Shown here in pieces: positions 13,901 through 26,800 of a DNA stretch of 64,000 bases. The notes below the pieces were generated by a model that did no database searches, was not told where the DNA came from, and saw only the letters and a program-made list of their open reading frames with translations. The DNA is taken from assembly GCA_008933995.1 (NCBI GenBank), contig WARS01000046.1:5566026-5630025 (forward strand), in the 5' to 3' direction. Position 1 is the first letter of the stretch, and the number at the start of each line of letters is the position of its first letter. Both the position numbers and the translations under genes were made by a program. The DNA is from Datnioides undecimradiatus. Its lineage: Eukaryota > Chordata > Actinopteri > Lobotiformes > Datnioididae.

Positions 13901-16900
13901 GATAACCCTGAGGTCGGGGGGCCTTGCTACACTCTATACCTGGAGTACCTCGGAGGTCTGGTTCCTATCCTCAAAGGCCGACGTATAAGTAAACTTCGCC
14001 CAGAGTTTGTCATTATGGACCCCAAGACAGATGGGAAAACAGGTAAAACCTGGCTTCCTTCATATACGTTAGCCTAAAAATTAACGTTTCTGTATTAGAG
14101 AGTACGAGCCAAACAAAAAGCTCAATCAAATGTTTAAACACAAATTTAATATTTGTATATAAATTAGGTTTTTAATATACAATTTATTCAGCTCTTTTAT
14201 TTATAGAAACCCTTACATTATGTCCAGAGTCAGTTTTTAATCCTATTTTTGTTGTTCTGTTCTATTTAAATGGTTGAACTCCCATGTCCTCACTCAATGA
14301 GCAGTTACTGCTCTCTGTGTAACTGACCTTGATGATCTGAATTCGGATGGCTGTTCAAGAACTCACATGCAGTTTCTTTCTTCTTGCCTGTACCAATATG
14401 CGTGTCCTGTAATCATAGCATGCACATGTGTTTTACTCTTCGTAAAAATTCAAATAGAGCTTCTAAATGCTTTCCTCCCAGCCACGCTGGCTCCAGTACT
14501 TTTCCAGTTACTTGAGTTTCTTGAGTTTGCACTTAGAGAGTGAGTATGTTTTAGTCACATAGGGCAGACTGGGCCCATGTTAATTAAAAGCTCCTTAATG
14601 GGGGCGCTGATAGCCCCTGGGTTTCTCATAAATCAACCCGCACCCTCCCCACACAGTGATAAATGAAGCCAGCCATGAAATGGTTCCAGCCCATCCACAC
14701 TTTAATGTCCATCAAATAAATTAGCTTGACCTAAACTGGATGAGCAGTGGCTCACAGACTCCATATGAATGATGAAAAGGAGAAGAATTGAGACCAATTC
14801 GACAATGGTTTGGGCTAAATGGGTCAAATGTTTATCTGTAGAAATAGTGGAACATCGCTGCTGTCATTATTTTTGTAAAACCAGTGGGGGTTTTCAGGTT
14901 ATTAAAAGTACATTTTCTCTCATGCCAACTAATAATTTCCAAAGTCTGACATTTTTTAAGGCATCTCATATTCCTCCCTGATTTAGTCCATGAGGTTTTA
15001 CCCTTTTAAACAATAAGATAATTACATTTTAGCTAGCATCACATGATTATTTTTAACATTAAGCTTTTAGAGGTTTGCTGTATCTTTGTAAACATGAGAA
15101 TAAATTGTGTTTAGTAAAGTTTATCTTGAGAACTACACATTTACATCCATCATTATATTACTTTCATGTCATTTTCTCTACTCAGATGAGATCTATGGCA
15201 ACAGCCTGATATCTGCCATGATTGACAGCTGTAACTGCTCAGACTCCAGTGACATCGAACTGAGTGATGACTGGGTCGGCAAGAAATCTCCAAAGATATC
15301 CAGAGGCAGCAAATCCCCTAAACTGCCCAGGTAACCAGACACCTGACCTGTATGTATTGCAGCATGTCATCTTTACTAATGTTCCCTGTTTTTAATGGTT
15401 GCAGTCATCAGCAGTCAACGGTCCACGTGAAATAGACGAGACATTGTTTGATTTTTGCTACTCAATATCAACTATTAACTGAGTCAAGTCAGCATGGCTC
15501 AGTTTACATATTGCAAAATTATTCAGTTTGGCCAATTTAGATGTATTTTAATATTTAATTTACTTATCCAAATGAATCGCAGTATTCAGTATTGTATGCT
15601 TTTTGATAACCGAGAGCTAAAAGGTCTATATAGATATCTTAGACTACAGTCACTTCATTCTTCAACAGCATTAAAACATACATTTCCCCTTTGAGTAATG
15701 TTTTTTTTATTGTTTTGATTAATATCTTTGCTAACTATACTGTAATTGAAAATTCACTTGTTTTTTTTTTACCTAATGTGGCATACAGATATTAACCTTC
15801 CTTCCTCGATTAACCCTTTGCAGAAAATAATTGCACTTTCTAGAATTCAATGTTCTTCACTTGGTTTTTGGTTCACTGCATGCCTAAACCTTCTTTTTAT
15901 TTGCTACCTTCTCTGTAGAGACTTAGTTTGTCCCTTTACCAACAGGATCAACATCGATCCAAGAAAATCACCCAAGCTCTCCCGTGCCACGCAAGAGATC
16001 TCCAGGTCGCCACGGTTACCTATACGGAAACCATCAATTGGGTCACCCAGTCTGACACGTAGGGAATTTCCTTTAGATGACATTACTCAGGTAAAAGTCA
16101 ATTTGTTTCAGCCTAAGTCATTATTTTCCACCTGTGAAGGATTTATATAGTGTGTGTGTTTATATTTGGGCCTGGAAAGTTGTTAAGAAGTCCCAGAAGG
16201 TGTGGCAGCCCTGTCTCATACATTTTATTTTCATATGTATAATTTAATATTTTTCATGGGAATCATGCAGTTTTTCCTTTTTATGTCTTGCAGCAAAATT
16301 ACCTTGCTCAGGTCACATCCAATATTTGGGGAACAAAGTTCAAGATTGTGGGGCTGGCCACTTTCTTGCCAGCTAATCTTGGTGCAGGTAACCCTGAACA
16401 ACTTTTCCTTAAACATTTAACACTAATATATTAATACCAGTTATCAAATGAGTCGCACATTTTAATATATGTTTTTCTCATTTTTACCCTGTCTCTTTCC
16501 CCTCAGTCATCTATAAAACAAGCCTCCTCCATCTGCAGCCCAGACAGATGACCATCTACCTGCCAGAGGTTCGTAAGATCTCCATGGACTACATAAATTT
16601 GCCTGTCTTCAGCCCTAACGTCTTCAGTGAAGATGAAGACGACCTGCCTGTCACAGGCCCTGCTGGTGGCGCTGACGACAATCCACCCTGCACTGTCAAC
16701 ATCCCTATTGCCCCCATCCATAGTCCCGCCCAGGCCATGTCCCCTGCCCAAAGCATTGGTCTGGTCCAGTCACTCCTAGCCAATCAAAATGTTCAACTGG
16801 ATGTCCTAACGAATCCCACAGCAAACCCTACTGGGGCAGCTGCCGGTGGGTCTGACCAAAGCCAGGACACCATCCTGACAGCGCAGTACACTGTTCCCAC

Positions 16901-19900
16901 CAGGTACTCTAGTCCTGGTCAAGTTATCTTTGGGGGGCTAGAAATGAGTCGGCTAATGGTTGGACCTCCACCTTCTCACCACACTTCACAACAACAGCAA
17001 CAAACACAACCAAGTCACCATCAACAACAGCAACAACAGCACCACCAACAACAACAACTTCAACACCACCAACAGATTCAGCACCACCAACAACAGCAGC
17101 ACCTCCAGCAGCAGCAACAGCAACAACTCCAACAGCAGCAACAGCAACTCCAACAGCAGCAACAGCAACTCCAACAGCAGCAACAGCAGATGCTCCAGCA
17201 TCAACACTTGCAACAGCAGCAGCAGCTTCAGCAACAGCACATTCAGCAGCAGCTACAACACATACAGCAACAGCAGCAGCATCAACATCAGCTCCAGCAG
17301 CACATACAGCAGCAGCAACAATTACAGCATCAACAAATTCAGCAACACCTGCAGCAACAACAGCAAATGCATCATCAACAGCAGTCACAACAGCAGCATC
17401 AGATGCAACAGCAGCAGCACCACCATCAACTTCAGCAGCAGCAGCAGCAGCAGCAGCAGCTCCAAATTCAGATCCCTGTTCCCTCTATGTCATCAGGACA
17501 GCCTTCAGGTGCAGCTGTGCACCAGCTCCAGCCGGGGGCGCTGCAGATACAGATCCCTCATCCACCTGCTGATTTGGTGGTTGAGAGAGCGGTAGGGGGT
17601 GAGCATGAGCACCTACTGAAAATCAAAACCACCCGGTCAACTCCACAGCTGGCTGAGGGCGATACAGTGGTGTTCAGTGCCCCTCTAGAGCTCAGCAAAA
17701 TGAACCCCCCGCCCCCTTATCCCGGGACAGTGGCTGCTGCTGTGGCTGCTGCAGCAGCTGCAGCTGCCGCTGCCTCAGCCTCAGCATCAGCCTCCACCGC
17801 AGCCTCCAATGCTGCATCTGGAACAGGAGGGAGCACCAGTGGGACCCCTCCCCCTGGTGACCTTTGTATGAAAAAGGGGGACTTCCCACTTTATCCTTCA
17901 GGTCAGCAACAAGCGCAGTACCCCACACCACTGGGATATGAGAGGATAACAACATTTGACAGCAGTGGGAATGTGGAGGAAGTATGTCGTCCTCGAACAC
18001 GCCTTGTCTGCAATCAGAATGTCTACACACTCCAGGGACCTGGCAGCTCTGCCACTCTCAGGGTCACCTCATCATCATCCTCCTCCTCCTCCTCAGCTGA
18101 CAAAAAGGTCCAGCTACCCTACGCCTCTGCCACTCTCAACAGACTCACTGCACCTCGGTATTCCATACCCAGCGGAGACCCGCCCCCCTACCCTGACCCA
18201 GCCAATCAGAATAGTACTGTTGGCAGGAATACTGGACAAAGGCTTGACAGCAGTCTGATCCATGCCACTCTCAGGAGGAACAGCCGAGAAGCTGCACTCA
18301 AAGTTTCCCAGATGCTGGACCCACCCAGACCACTGCCTCCCAAGGTTAAAAATAGCAGTGCACTAGCAGCTTCATTCCAGCAGAGGGTGCCGACAGCCTT
18401 ATACACCTGCAGTCAGTGTAGCAGTGGATCTAGCGTTGGAGGCACTGCCCCTGGGAGTGCTAATGGAATAGCTGGAGGAACTATTATCAGACAGGATTTC
18501 CCTCCAGGGAATGGGGCGCCCCACAGCACAGTTATCGTTCACTCCAACAGCGCTACTCCTCTGGCCTCCCAGTCTTCTTATAACCTGCTGAGCTCTCTTG
18601 AAGGATCTGGGACTGCAACAGGAGGGGGAAGTAACAGAGACAGGGCTGATTATGTTAATTCAGCATTTACTGAGGATGAAACACTGAACCAGTCACTGAG
18701 GCATCTGGCTCTAGGAGGAAATGATGCATCGGGGCTGGTTGTCAAACGCCCACCTCCATATCAGTGGGACCCAGCTGCCACAGAGGAGGTGTGGGTTCCT
18801 CAGGAACGGACAGCAACACTGAACCCCAGTGCCCCCCCTGGACCCCACAAACCACCTCCGCTTATTCTTAGCCCAGCTCAGCACTTGGATGTGTCCAGGC
18901 TGCCTTTTGTCCTTTCTCCAAAGTCGCCCACCAGCCCCAGTGCTGCATCATTTCAAGCTGCTGCAGCTGCAGGTTACCAAATCTCTCTACAGTACCCTCC
19001 AGCAACTGCCTATTCTGGAGCCCAGCTCCAGCCCATCCCAGGGTCACCACGCCCCTGCTCTTCCCCAAAGGAGGTGGTGGCACCGGTACCCTTTTCGCAG
19101 CAGGACGCAACCCTTGTGTTACCACCGGGATACCCTGCAAATCTGGCAAACCTAGCCTGCTGTCCCCTCCCACCCATGTATCCAGGAGGGAGTGCTTGTG
19201 CTGGGCTTCCTATTCCCCCTATTGCCCTTCATACTCCTTGGGGTACGTATAACTCTTGCCCGCCTATGCCCAGCCCTGCAGTGCCACTACCACCCAAGGC
19301 CTCCCACATGGCAATAGACAAAAACGTTCTCTCACCTCCTCCCCCTCCCCCTCCGCCCCCTCCACCACCACCAGCAGAGTTGCAGAGCCATGGAGGATTA
19401 CAAGAAGCTATGGCAGAGGCTGGGGAGGGTTTTCAGGAGGTGCTATCATTGACTGAGAGCCCTGTGCCACAGAGATCTGAAAAGTTCAGTAAGAAGAACC
19501 GCAAGCGAATGGATGGTCGCGCTGAAGAGGCTAATGTGCCACCACTAGCTGAAGGCAGCAAGTCAAAAAAAGAGGGCAGGGCTTTGGGTGATTTCAATTC
19601 ACTCATCTCCAGCCCACGGCTCGGAGGAAGGGACAAGAAAAAGCTGAAGGGACAGAAAGAGCAGCAGTTGAAGGCCAAGAAGCTGAGTAAGGCCACTGCC
19701 AATAGTGAGTTTCAAGACAGTTCAGAAAGTGAGCCAGAGCTGTTCATCAGTGGGGATGAGCTACTCAATCAGTGCCAGAGCAGTAAGAAGGGCTGGAAGA
19801 GTAAGCGGAACCTGAGGGCTGCCAGTGAACTGGATGAGATCAAGTGTCGGAAGGCCAACGAGAAGGAGGACCGAGGGCTGGGCAGTCAGGGATTTGTGTA

Positions 19901-20293
19901 TGTCATGGCCAACAAGCAGCCACTGTGGAATGAAGCCACGCAGGTCTACCAGCTGGACTTCGGTGGGCGAGTCACACAGGAGTCTGCCAAGAACTTTCAA
20001 ATTGAACTGGAGGGCAGACAGGTAAGAGAGGGACCTTTACATCAAGATATATTATGCATTACATGTTCTACTTAGCCTGAAATGATGACTACAGTTTGCA
20101 CAAGGACATCACTTTGACAAAGTACATTCTTTTTAGTCTGTATTAATGTTTTTGTTTGTTTCATTTTTGTACACAGGTGATGCAGTTTGGCAGGATCGAT
20201 GGCAATGCCTACATCCTGGACTTCCAGTATCCCTTCTCTGCTGTGCAGGCCTTTGCAGTGGCTTTAGCCAATGTGACTCAACGCCTCAAATGA
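7952..20293 (+). CDS. TULP4: Tubby-like protein 4 (WD40, SOCS box, split tubby domain), 5' partial
   Basis: Twelve exons join in one frame: 7952-8080, 8859-9020, 9532-9712, 12598-12705, 12860-13026, 13384-13608, 13808-14042, 15186-15330, 15946-16090, 16294-16387, 16507-20021 and 20177-20293. All borders are AG/GT. They encode about 1740 residues; roughly 90 N-terminal residues are missing upstream. Exons 1-5 carry WD40-like repeats (VVLVRWNEPF, FTWSHDGTQALISYRDGF, ISLMNNYDDLSP). The SOCS-box region is in 13384-13608 and the tubby fold begins near HCTMKRTED. The fold is interrupted by one 3.5-kb exon and resumes at QGFVYVMANKQPLWNEAT, ending VTQRLK. In the family this is a putative substrate receptor for Elongin/Cullin E3 ligases with a tubby domain. 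It is longer than the human protein (about 1540 residues, from memory), mainly through Gln/His and Ala tracts. Confidence 0.97.
10931..10974. repeat. (TG)n microsatellite
   Basis: About 22 uninterrupted TG units in a TULP4 intron, followed by imperfect GAGTG units. Confidence 0.95.
16986..17463 (+). repeat. TULP4: Gln/His-rich (CAG/CAA) coding repeat in TULP4
   Basis: A stretch of about 475 bases of mixed CAG, CAA, CAC and CAT codons encodes about 160 residues of Gln with scattered His, Leu, Met and Ile. The longest pure Gln run is near 17430-17460. The frame stays open throughout and continues into conserved TULP4 sequence on both sides (QVIFGGLEMSRLM before, LQIQIPVPSM after). It lies inside the long insert that separates the two halves of the tubby domain. 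Antisense open frames over it are low-complexity shadows. Confidence 0.95.
17728..17812 (+). repeat. TULP4: Polyalanine / Ala-Ser coding tract in TULP4
   Basis: GCT/GCC/GCA codons encode an alanine run that continues into alternating Ala-Ser, just after the conserved PPPPYPGT motif. Two more simple coding tracts follow in the same exon: a serine run near 18068-18098 and a proline run near 19338-19375. All are in frame and lie in the disordered insert. Confidence 0.85.
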
Positions 20294-21844
20294 GATGTCC
20301 CCTCCCTGTTTACCCTGAGTTATATCTGGGATTTAAATGCAATCTGTTGAAGGTGCACAGTTGTTTCATTTGAGATTAATAAACTTTGATTTTGGAGAGA
20401 AGACTAAAATCAGCCCTGGTCATAGAGAAAGATACAATCACGCTGCACTACACAATGCTGCCACTAGAGTTGGTGCAATAAGCATTGGCTGCATTTGCCA
20501 AGGATGCCCTCAGATGTGCTCCGTTTGGCGGTCAGTGGCACCTTGCAATGCATGTAGGGCCAAAGAGCTGAGCTTTGGTAATCATCATGCAAATAAATGC
20601 TGCTTTAGCTAGAAGAAGCTTGTAGACCTGATAACTGAGCGGTTAACGGAGAGGTGAGGAATTATCAAGGTGCAGTTTTCAAAAGAAGCAGCAGTAATAC
20701 TTGAAAACCAACACTCTGGAGATCAAAGGTTTTTTTTCCCCAGAGCGCACAGGTACTACTGGGCACTGAAATCCATTGCTGTACAAAACTTCAGTGAAAC
20801 AGTTACCACTTTATTATACTGCTTTTGCTTTTAGGATTTTATTAAATGACTAAACATGGTGTAGGGTAGGAGGGTCTTTTTGTTTCTGCTCTCTGCCATT
20901 CCTTTTGTTACTATCTCAGCCTATCTTGGCTGTAATTGAGGTTTAGATATATGCATCATTAGGAGCACTACTAAGAGTTCACACTGTTGTGAAAGGTGTG
21001 TCACCATTAAAAATGTGGGATTGTCGAGGAGTAAGTATAGATGAGGTGAGATGCAGTCTTTTTCACATGATTTCCTGGGACTTTGAAGGAAAAAGAAACG
21101 TTACCCTGCTACATGGATTAATTTATATGTAAATTCTGTTGTTTATCTATTCAGATATGAATTTTACCATTGTCATTGTTTGTGATATACAATCTTCATA
21201 CCCTGTCAACATGGTTTTCAACTTACCTGCTCTATTTGGGAGACTGATGGATGAATTTGAATATTGCTGTGTAGTCTGGAGTAATTAGAGGTGGGAGGGG
21301 TGCACAGAATAGCTTTGACTGACATATCCTGTACTTTGTGAAATATCTTACCTATGGTGACACGGGCGCAAACAAAGTCACCAAGGCCCAGACTGAACAA
21401 CTCTGGTATGAAGTGATTTGTCACCTACTGTCACTTCTGTGAAGTGAGTGTGTAGTTGGGGGTCGGGTGGGGTGGGGGTGATGGACTGCTCCTGCTCTTA
21501 AAGTCCACACCAGACATCTAAGCAAGGTACAGGAAATATTTTTGTATATTTCACCTATGCCATTTCATACTCTTCAGAAGTCATGTAAATACATATCAGT
21601 CATGTAAATGTTATAAAGAGACTCTGGTGGCTTTAACAGATGCCTGTTTACACCTGTCTCCACTGTGTTTTAAGAGGAATTTCAGGTGTGGAGCAAAGCT
21701 GTAGTACTGTTTTGCTCAACAGCTACAACCACAAAAAAGCTGAAATCATTGTCACTGAATCTTTGACATCAGAACTCTAATGAAGGATAAAGCTATGAAA
21801 ATCTTTTCATTTAGTAAGCTGACACTGAAATCTGAAAAGCTGTT

Positions 21845-21875
<31 letters not shown>

Positions 21876-23215
21876 TAAATTTTCAGGCAGTCAAGTTTGT
21901 GTTCATGTTGAACTAAGGACACAGCAGGGCCAGCTGATAGAGGTGTCAGTATGAGTAAATGAATAGGCATATTGCAAATATCTGCAATAGGTTCTATTTG
22001 TCTAAGATAGGAGCCAAAGTAGTAGCAGTAAAAGGGGGAGTAATATTTAGGCTTAATCAATTTAGGTATGTGTGAGTAGGGTCACCTCTAACATTTGTGC
22101 CAAAATATTCATTTTCTAAAATTACTGTGTGGGGAAAAAAATTGGCCGAGAGGGAGGTGTAACTTCATTCTTGATTTAAAAACAAAAGCTACAACTTTGG
22201 ACCAGCTCTGCTTTGGTCTCTGAATTGAAGAGATTATTGCATTCATTAGTGTGATCTGTCCATATCATGATGAGATGCATGTCTGTCAGAGGGGGTCTTG
22301 TAGGGAAGAAAAAATCAAAACAAGTCTCTGCAGAGTGTAAAAAATGAAAAGAACGTGAGCATGTCAGAGAAAATATCCATCTTTTTGTGTTAGTTGTGCA
22401 ATATTTTCTTAAGGGGAAAAATTCTTTGTCATCACTTTTGATCACAGTTTAATACCGTTCTTTTCTTCTCTTTTAGTTCAGCATCACATTTGCTGATCTG
22501 TATGTACATTTTATTTATGAGATTCTTTCCTAAAGGAGATATAGTACCTATACATACTGTATATTGTGGAGTTTTCTGAACATTTCTTTGTGTTGATGAA
22601 AATTTGTTACGAGTCTAGCCCAAATTGTGAGACGGGAAGGTGTTTTTGGGTAGGGAGGGTCGGGAATGGGCAAATTTTCTGTGTTTTGTGAAGTTTGCAT
22701 TGGATGGAAAAGATGTGAATGAGTAAGTGCCCAGTTTAGTGTAGTCGGTAGACTAGTTTTGTAGAGTGTAACTGTCAAGTCAAGGTGTGTCTGTATTCAA
22801 CTGTGCAGTCTACCAATCCCATCAGTGTTAAATCTATTATCTTTAAATGTGTGTGGTCATGGCTTCTTACACATACACACACACACACACACACACATCA
22901 TTCACATAAGTTCACGAGTGTAAGCCACTGGGTTCATGCTCAGAATTGCCTATGGACTTAGGTTAAGGATTCACTTTAAACTGATTTCATGAGATGACCT
23001 GTTGTAGATATTGTAGGATTTTGGCTTTTCTTTAGAAAAGGTATGTGCTTTGTATTTGTAGATGTAGACTTAAATGACAAAAACACTTGAAAAGAATCTG
23101 AGTCTGATTTGGTGACTGAACGTTTATAGTGAATGGATAGTAAGGCATGCCATGTAAATTATTTTATAATTGTATATGTCACGCATCTTTTGAATAAAAC
23201 GTCATTGTTTCAGAA
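20294..23215 (+). other. TULP4: TULP4 3' UTR with proximal and distal poly(A) signals
   Basis: No coding exon is seen after the stop codon. An AATAAA lies at 20378-20383, only about 85 bases past the stop, and another at 23193-23198. The region contains a (CA)n microsatellite at 22875-22897 and a Pumilio-type TGTAAATA at 21584-21591, with a near match about 20 bases further on. The distal end is inferred from the last AATAAA before the TMEM181 promoter. Use of either site is not proven by sequence alone. Confidence 0.65.
22875..22897. repeat. (CA)n microsatellite
   Basis: A dinucleotide run in the TULP4 3' UTR. Confidence 0.9.
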
Positions 23216-23662
23216 AAATGCTGTGTCTTATTTCCTAAAATACATCCAGTATTGTTAATGAATTCAGAGGTAGCGTCATTCAAACAAGCTATTGGACTCA
23301 AGTTTACACAAGGTGATTCCATGGCCATAGCAAATATTTTAAATTAGTACAGCAGGAAAGCACGGGTGAAAGCAATACTTTAACCCATTGCTTCATACGT
23401 TCATAGATAATGTATATAAAATGCTTTTTTAACAGATATGGCTCAACTTATTCAGTTTATTAGAGAAGAAGCTGTAATCATTTTTTGAATATGTAGTACA
23501 GGCACTGACTGGTTGTGAAAGCCATAAAATGGTGTGATCTGAAGACTGCAAGTTCTCCAGTGAAGCCAGTAACCAGTGACCACATCGCCTCCTTAATGCC
23601 ATTGTGTACCCGTGCTGTCATTAGCGGCAGCTGTCTGTCTCTGTCCGTGGTACTGAACTCTG

Positions 23663-23672
23663 GTCACGTGAT
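23663..23672 (+). promoter_or_regulatory. TMEM181: E-box (GTCACGTGAT) upstream of TMEM181 first exon
   Basis: A CACGTG core lies about 210 bases before the first TMEM181 start codon. It resembles the GTCACGTGAC class of element bound by bHLH-zip factors. No TATA box is obvious. Assignment as a promoter element is inferred from position. Confidence 0.4.
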
Positions 23673-23880
23673 CCTCCTCCTGCGTGTTGGATATGTGCTT
23701 CCGCCCCCCTCTTCGTTTTTTTTGCGGTCTCCCCCCTTTGAACCGATACAAACAAAACAGCTTCGGCTGCACTTTCAATTAAACGGCACAACAATACAAA
23801 CAGATCATTGTGTCCTTCTCTAAAGACCGCGGCTTGTTTTCCCATCGCCATTTTCAGCCGCCAGACGGCTCGGTGTGGTA

Positions 23881-26800
23881 ATGGACAACGACTACTCGTC
23901 CGGCTTAGAAAACCCTCTGTACAGCGAGCTGAAATACTTCTGTAGGAAGATACAGGAGGCCTACAACGAGCTGAAGGAGGACCTGACACCTTACCGAGAT
24001 GATCGCTTTTACAGGTGAGTTTCCTGTTTATCAGCCAATGCAAAGATAAACCAGTGTTCCGCTGCGTTATATAACAGATATTTTGGCGTTGTATGCTGTT
24101 AATTGTCATTCAGCAATGTGCACATTCAGACAAAGCAGTTAGGTATTATTGGCCTGTTTTGTTACGATGACGGATGCAAACGAGATGTGTTCATCTCAGA
24201 GATTTGCGTTAAATTATTCGGTCATTGTATTATATTTTGTTGCTTTATAATTAAATGAGATTACACGAATCTAAATATTAGTCCGAAACAGACAAAAGGT
24301 AAGGCATCGCAATTAGATTAATTTAAGAAAATGGGAAAAACGAGTGCCGCAAAAGATACTATGCGTTTTCCCACATAATCTCAGTATACTGAAATTGTAG
24401 ATAATTGCAATATTTAGGAGTGAAGGCCTCTTGATTCCTATCAAAGGCAACAAGTGTTGTCTGGGAGAGGGAACAATATTGCATCTGCATTAAATGGTAA
24501 TGAAACGTCACTTGCATACTCTAAAATCCAAACGTTATATAACTGGAAGAAATTAACTAAACCCGCTTAAATAGCTCATTAGATTTTTTATTTATTTATT
24601 TATTTATTTTACAAATAAAAAGGTAACGTTGACGCTCGACGTGGTCGTGCTACGCATGCACATAGCTTCCCTTTACGTAGGGTCACGTTCAGCGTAAAGC
24701 CGTACTCCTTTGAGCCCGGTAGAATACGTCTCAGCCACAAGACCTTCTACAAAACACTGTGAAATATATGACAGCTTCAAGTACGTCTATCCAAAAAAGT
24801 GGCGGTAGGACAGAAGGAAACTGACTCACTCTAGCAAACACCCTTTCCCCACACACATCCGTGCCTTTCCCTTTCACGTTCTCTTGAGTCCCTTTCTCCT
24901 CGCTGGCGTCACGTGACCTTTGCCCGCCCCATTGGTTGACGTTGCATTCTAGTTGTCGCAGACTGATGTTGATACACGGATGTGGATACGCTGCGAAATT
25001 TTAACGCATTTTCTCGGCACCAAGGCTGCAAACCGAAAGAAATGGAGCTGTGAGTTTAAGATTTGGTCTGCGGGAACCCCCGAGATATGTCAGTGGTGTT
25101 TAAATGTGAAAGCACAAGTGTTAAAACAACTGTGCATGTTCTGCCATCTGTTACTGCTAGCATGAACTAGCATGGAAGCTAGCAGTGTTGACATTTCCGC
25201 ACCTGAAACACAGGCTGTAGGCGAACAACTTTAACCTCTTAACTACGTCTCTTTTTCTGGTGATTAGCCTGTGTGTGTGTGTCTGTGTGTGTCTGTGTGT
25301 TAAATTTAAAGGATGTCTTCCTGTGACAGATTGGCTCCCATGCGGCTCTACACCCTGTCTAAAAGGCACTTCGTCTTGGTCTTCGTGTTGTTCCTGATCT
25401 GCTTTGCCCTTACAGTCTTCATTGGGATAGCAGGTTTGTATTGCTGATAAACGTTTCTGCAGCATTGGCCCGCTGGGTGTTGGTGAGAAGTGATGATAGC
25501 GCAAACTTTAGTTTTCGAGATACAGAATCAGTGAGTGAGTCATTCTGATTTATTTCATCACTCACTGTTATAAATCAATTTTTAAATTGTTTTTCGCATA
25601 CAAGTCCCCCCGCAGTGCCTCTGCAGTTGTAGGTGGAAGCTAATACACAGTTTGAGCACCAAACATTTAATCTAATCGGAGGAGCACTGTTGTTAGAAAT
25701 TTGTTTTTTTTACCACATTGTTTGTAACCTCAGCAAATAGCTGTTGTTTATTTTGATGTGCACTGTCTAAATAGATTATTACTTGTCATATGACAGGCAA
25801 GACCAAATAAAGTTTAAATCAGTCCATTTGTGTGCAGTTAAGACTTGTCGCATGTTATTTTTAGCAGACATGCCATTTTAATATACAACTGTATTCATTA
25901 TGTTTGTTTTTCTGTAGGTCCTCGGATTATTTCTGAGCAAGAGCACAATGGTGATCAGTTACTTCTCAAGAACCTGTCACTTAAGGTGAGATGAAAAGTT
26001 GTGTGTTCCTTTAAAAGGAACCAGTGCACATCTGTGCCTCTTGATATGAATGTCAGGCCTACTTGTGAAGAATGCAATCATTTCCCTTCTGCGAGAATGC
26101 AGGCACATTCAAGTGGGACTGTATTCATAGATTCTCAACTGTGAATCTATGCAGTAGTTTTGTTGCTAAATTTGCTTTGCAGAGATTATTTACATATACT
26201 TAAGCTGAGGAACAGCTGCATCCTTTCATGACAACGGACTTACAGGAACTTCTGCTTTCAGGCAGTTCAGGCCTATTCAGGTTTTCAGCTGATTTTTTGA
26301 TTTGATTGACTGAGTTGATGAAATAGATTGATTGATTTTGTGTGTTTGGGTGGAAAAAAGGCTCTGTCTCCTCTTTTAGATTCAAACATTCATCTATAAA
26401 ATAAGTAAAATATAGGACATATCTCTTGTAGTGAATGCATGTATATGAGAGGATCATCTTCCAGTACATTTTAGAGACAAATGTAATACTTTGGTTGCAT
26501 CACATAGTTCCTTACCCTCAATTTTCAACCCTTGTGTTTCAATAATTGCTATTGATAATTATTCCTCATATTGATGAGTAAATTAATTATGTCATTCATT
26601 GTATGTTTTCAGACTGGGCCTTTCAATCTAGTTTCTCCTCCCCTCACCACCTACAACCAGCAGCTATGGCTCACCTGTGTGATGCAGGCTGAACACAGCA
26701 ATAGTAAGACCCCGGGATGAGCTACAAACAGCAACCTTTGTCCACTAACAGTTGAATGTTGAGGGTCTTTTTAATCTTTTTATAACCTGCTTGACTTCGA

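Noticed and set aside
16924..17595. Long open frames opposite or offset to the Gln tract, encoding Val/Ala-rich, Leu-rich or Asn/Ser-rich peptides
   Set aside because: They are other-frame readings of the CAG/CAA repeat in TULP4, are low-complexity, and match no family.
24953..25165. 70-residue open frame in TMEM181 intron 1
   Set aside because: It overlaps the probable 5' UTR of the alternative first exon, has no family resemblance, and runs through the GTGAGT donor.
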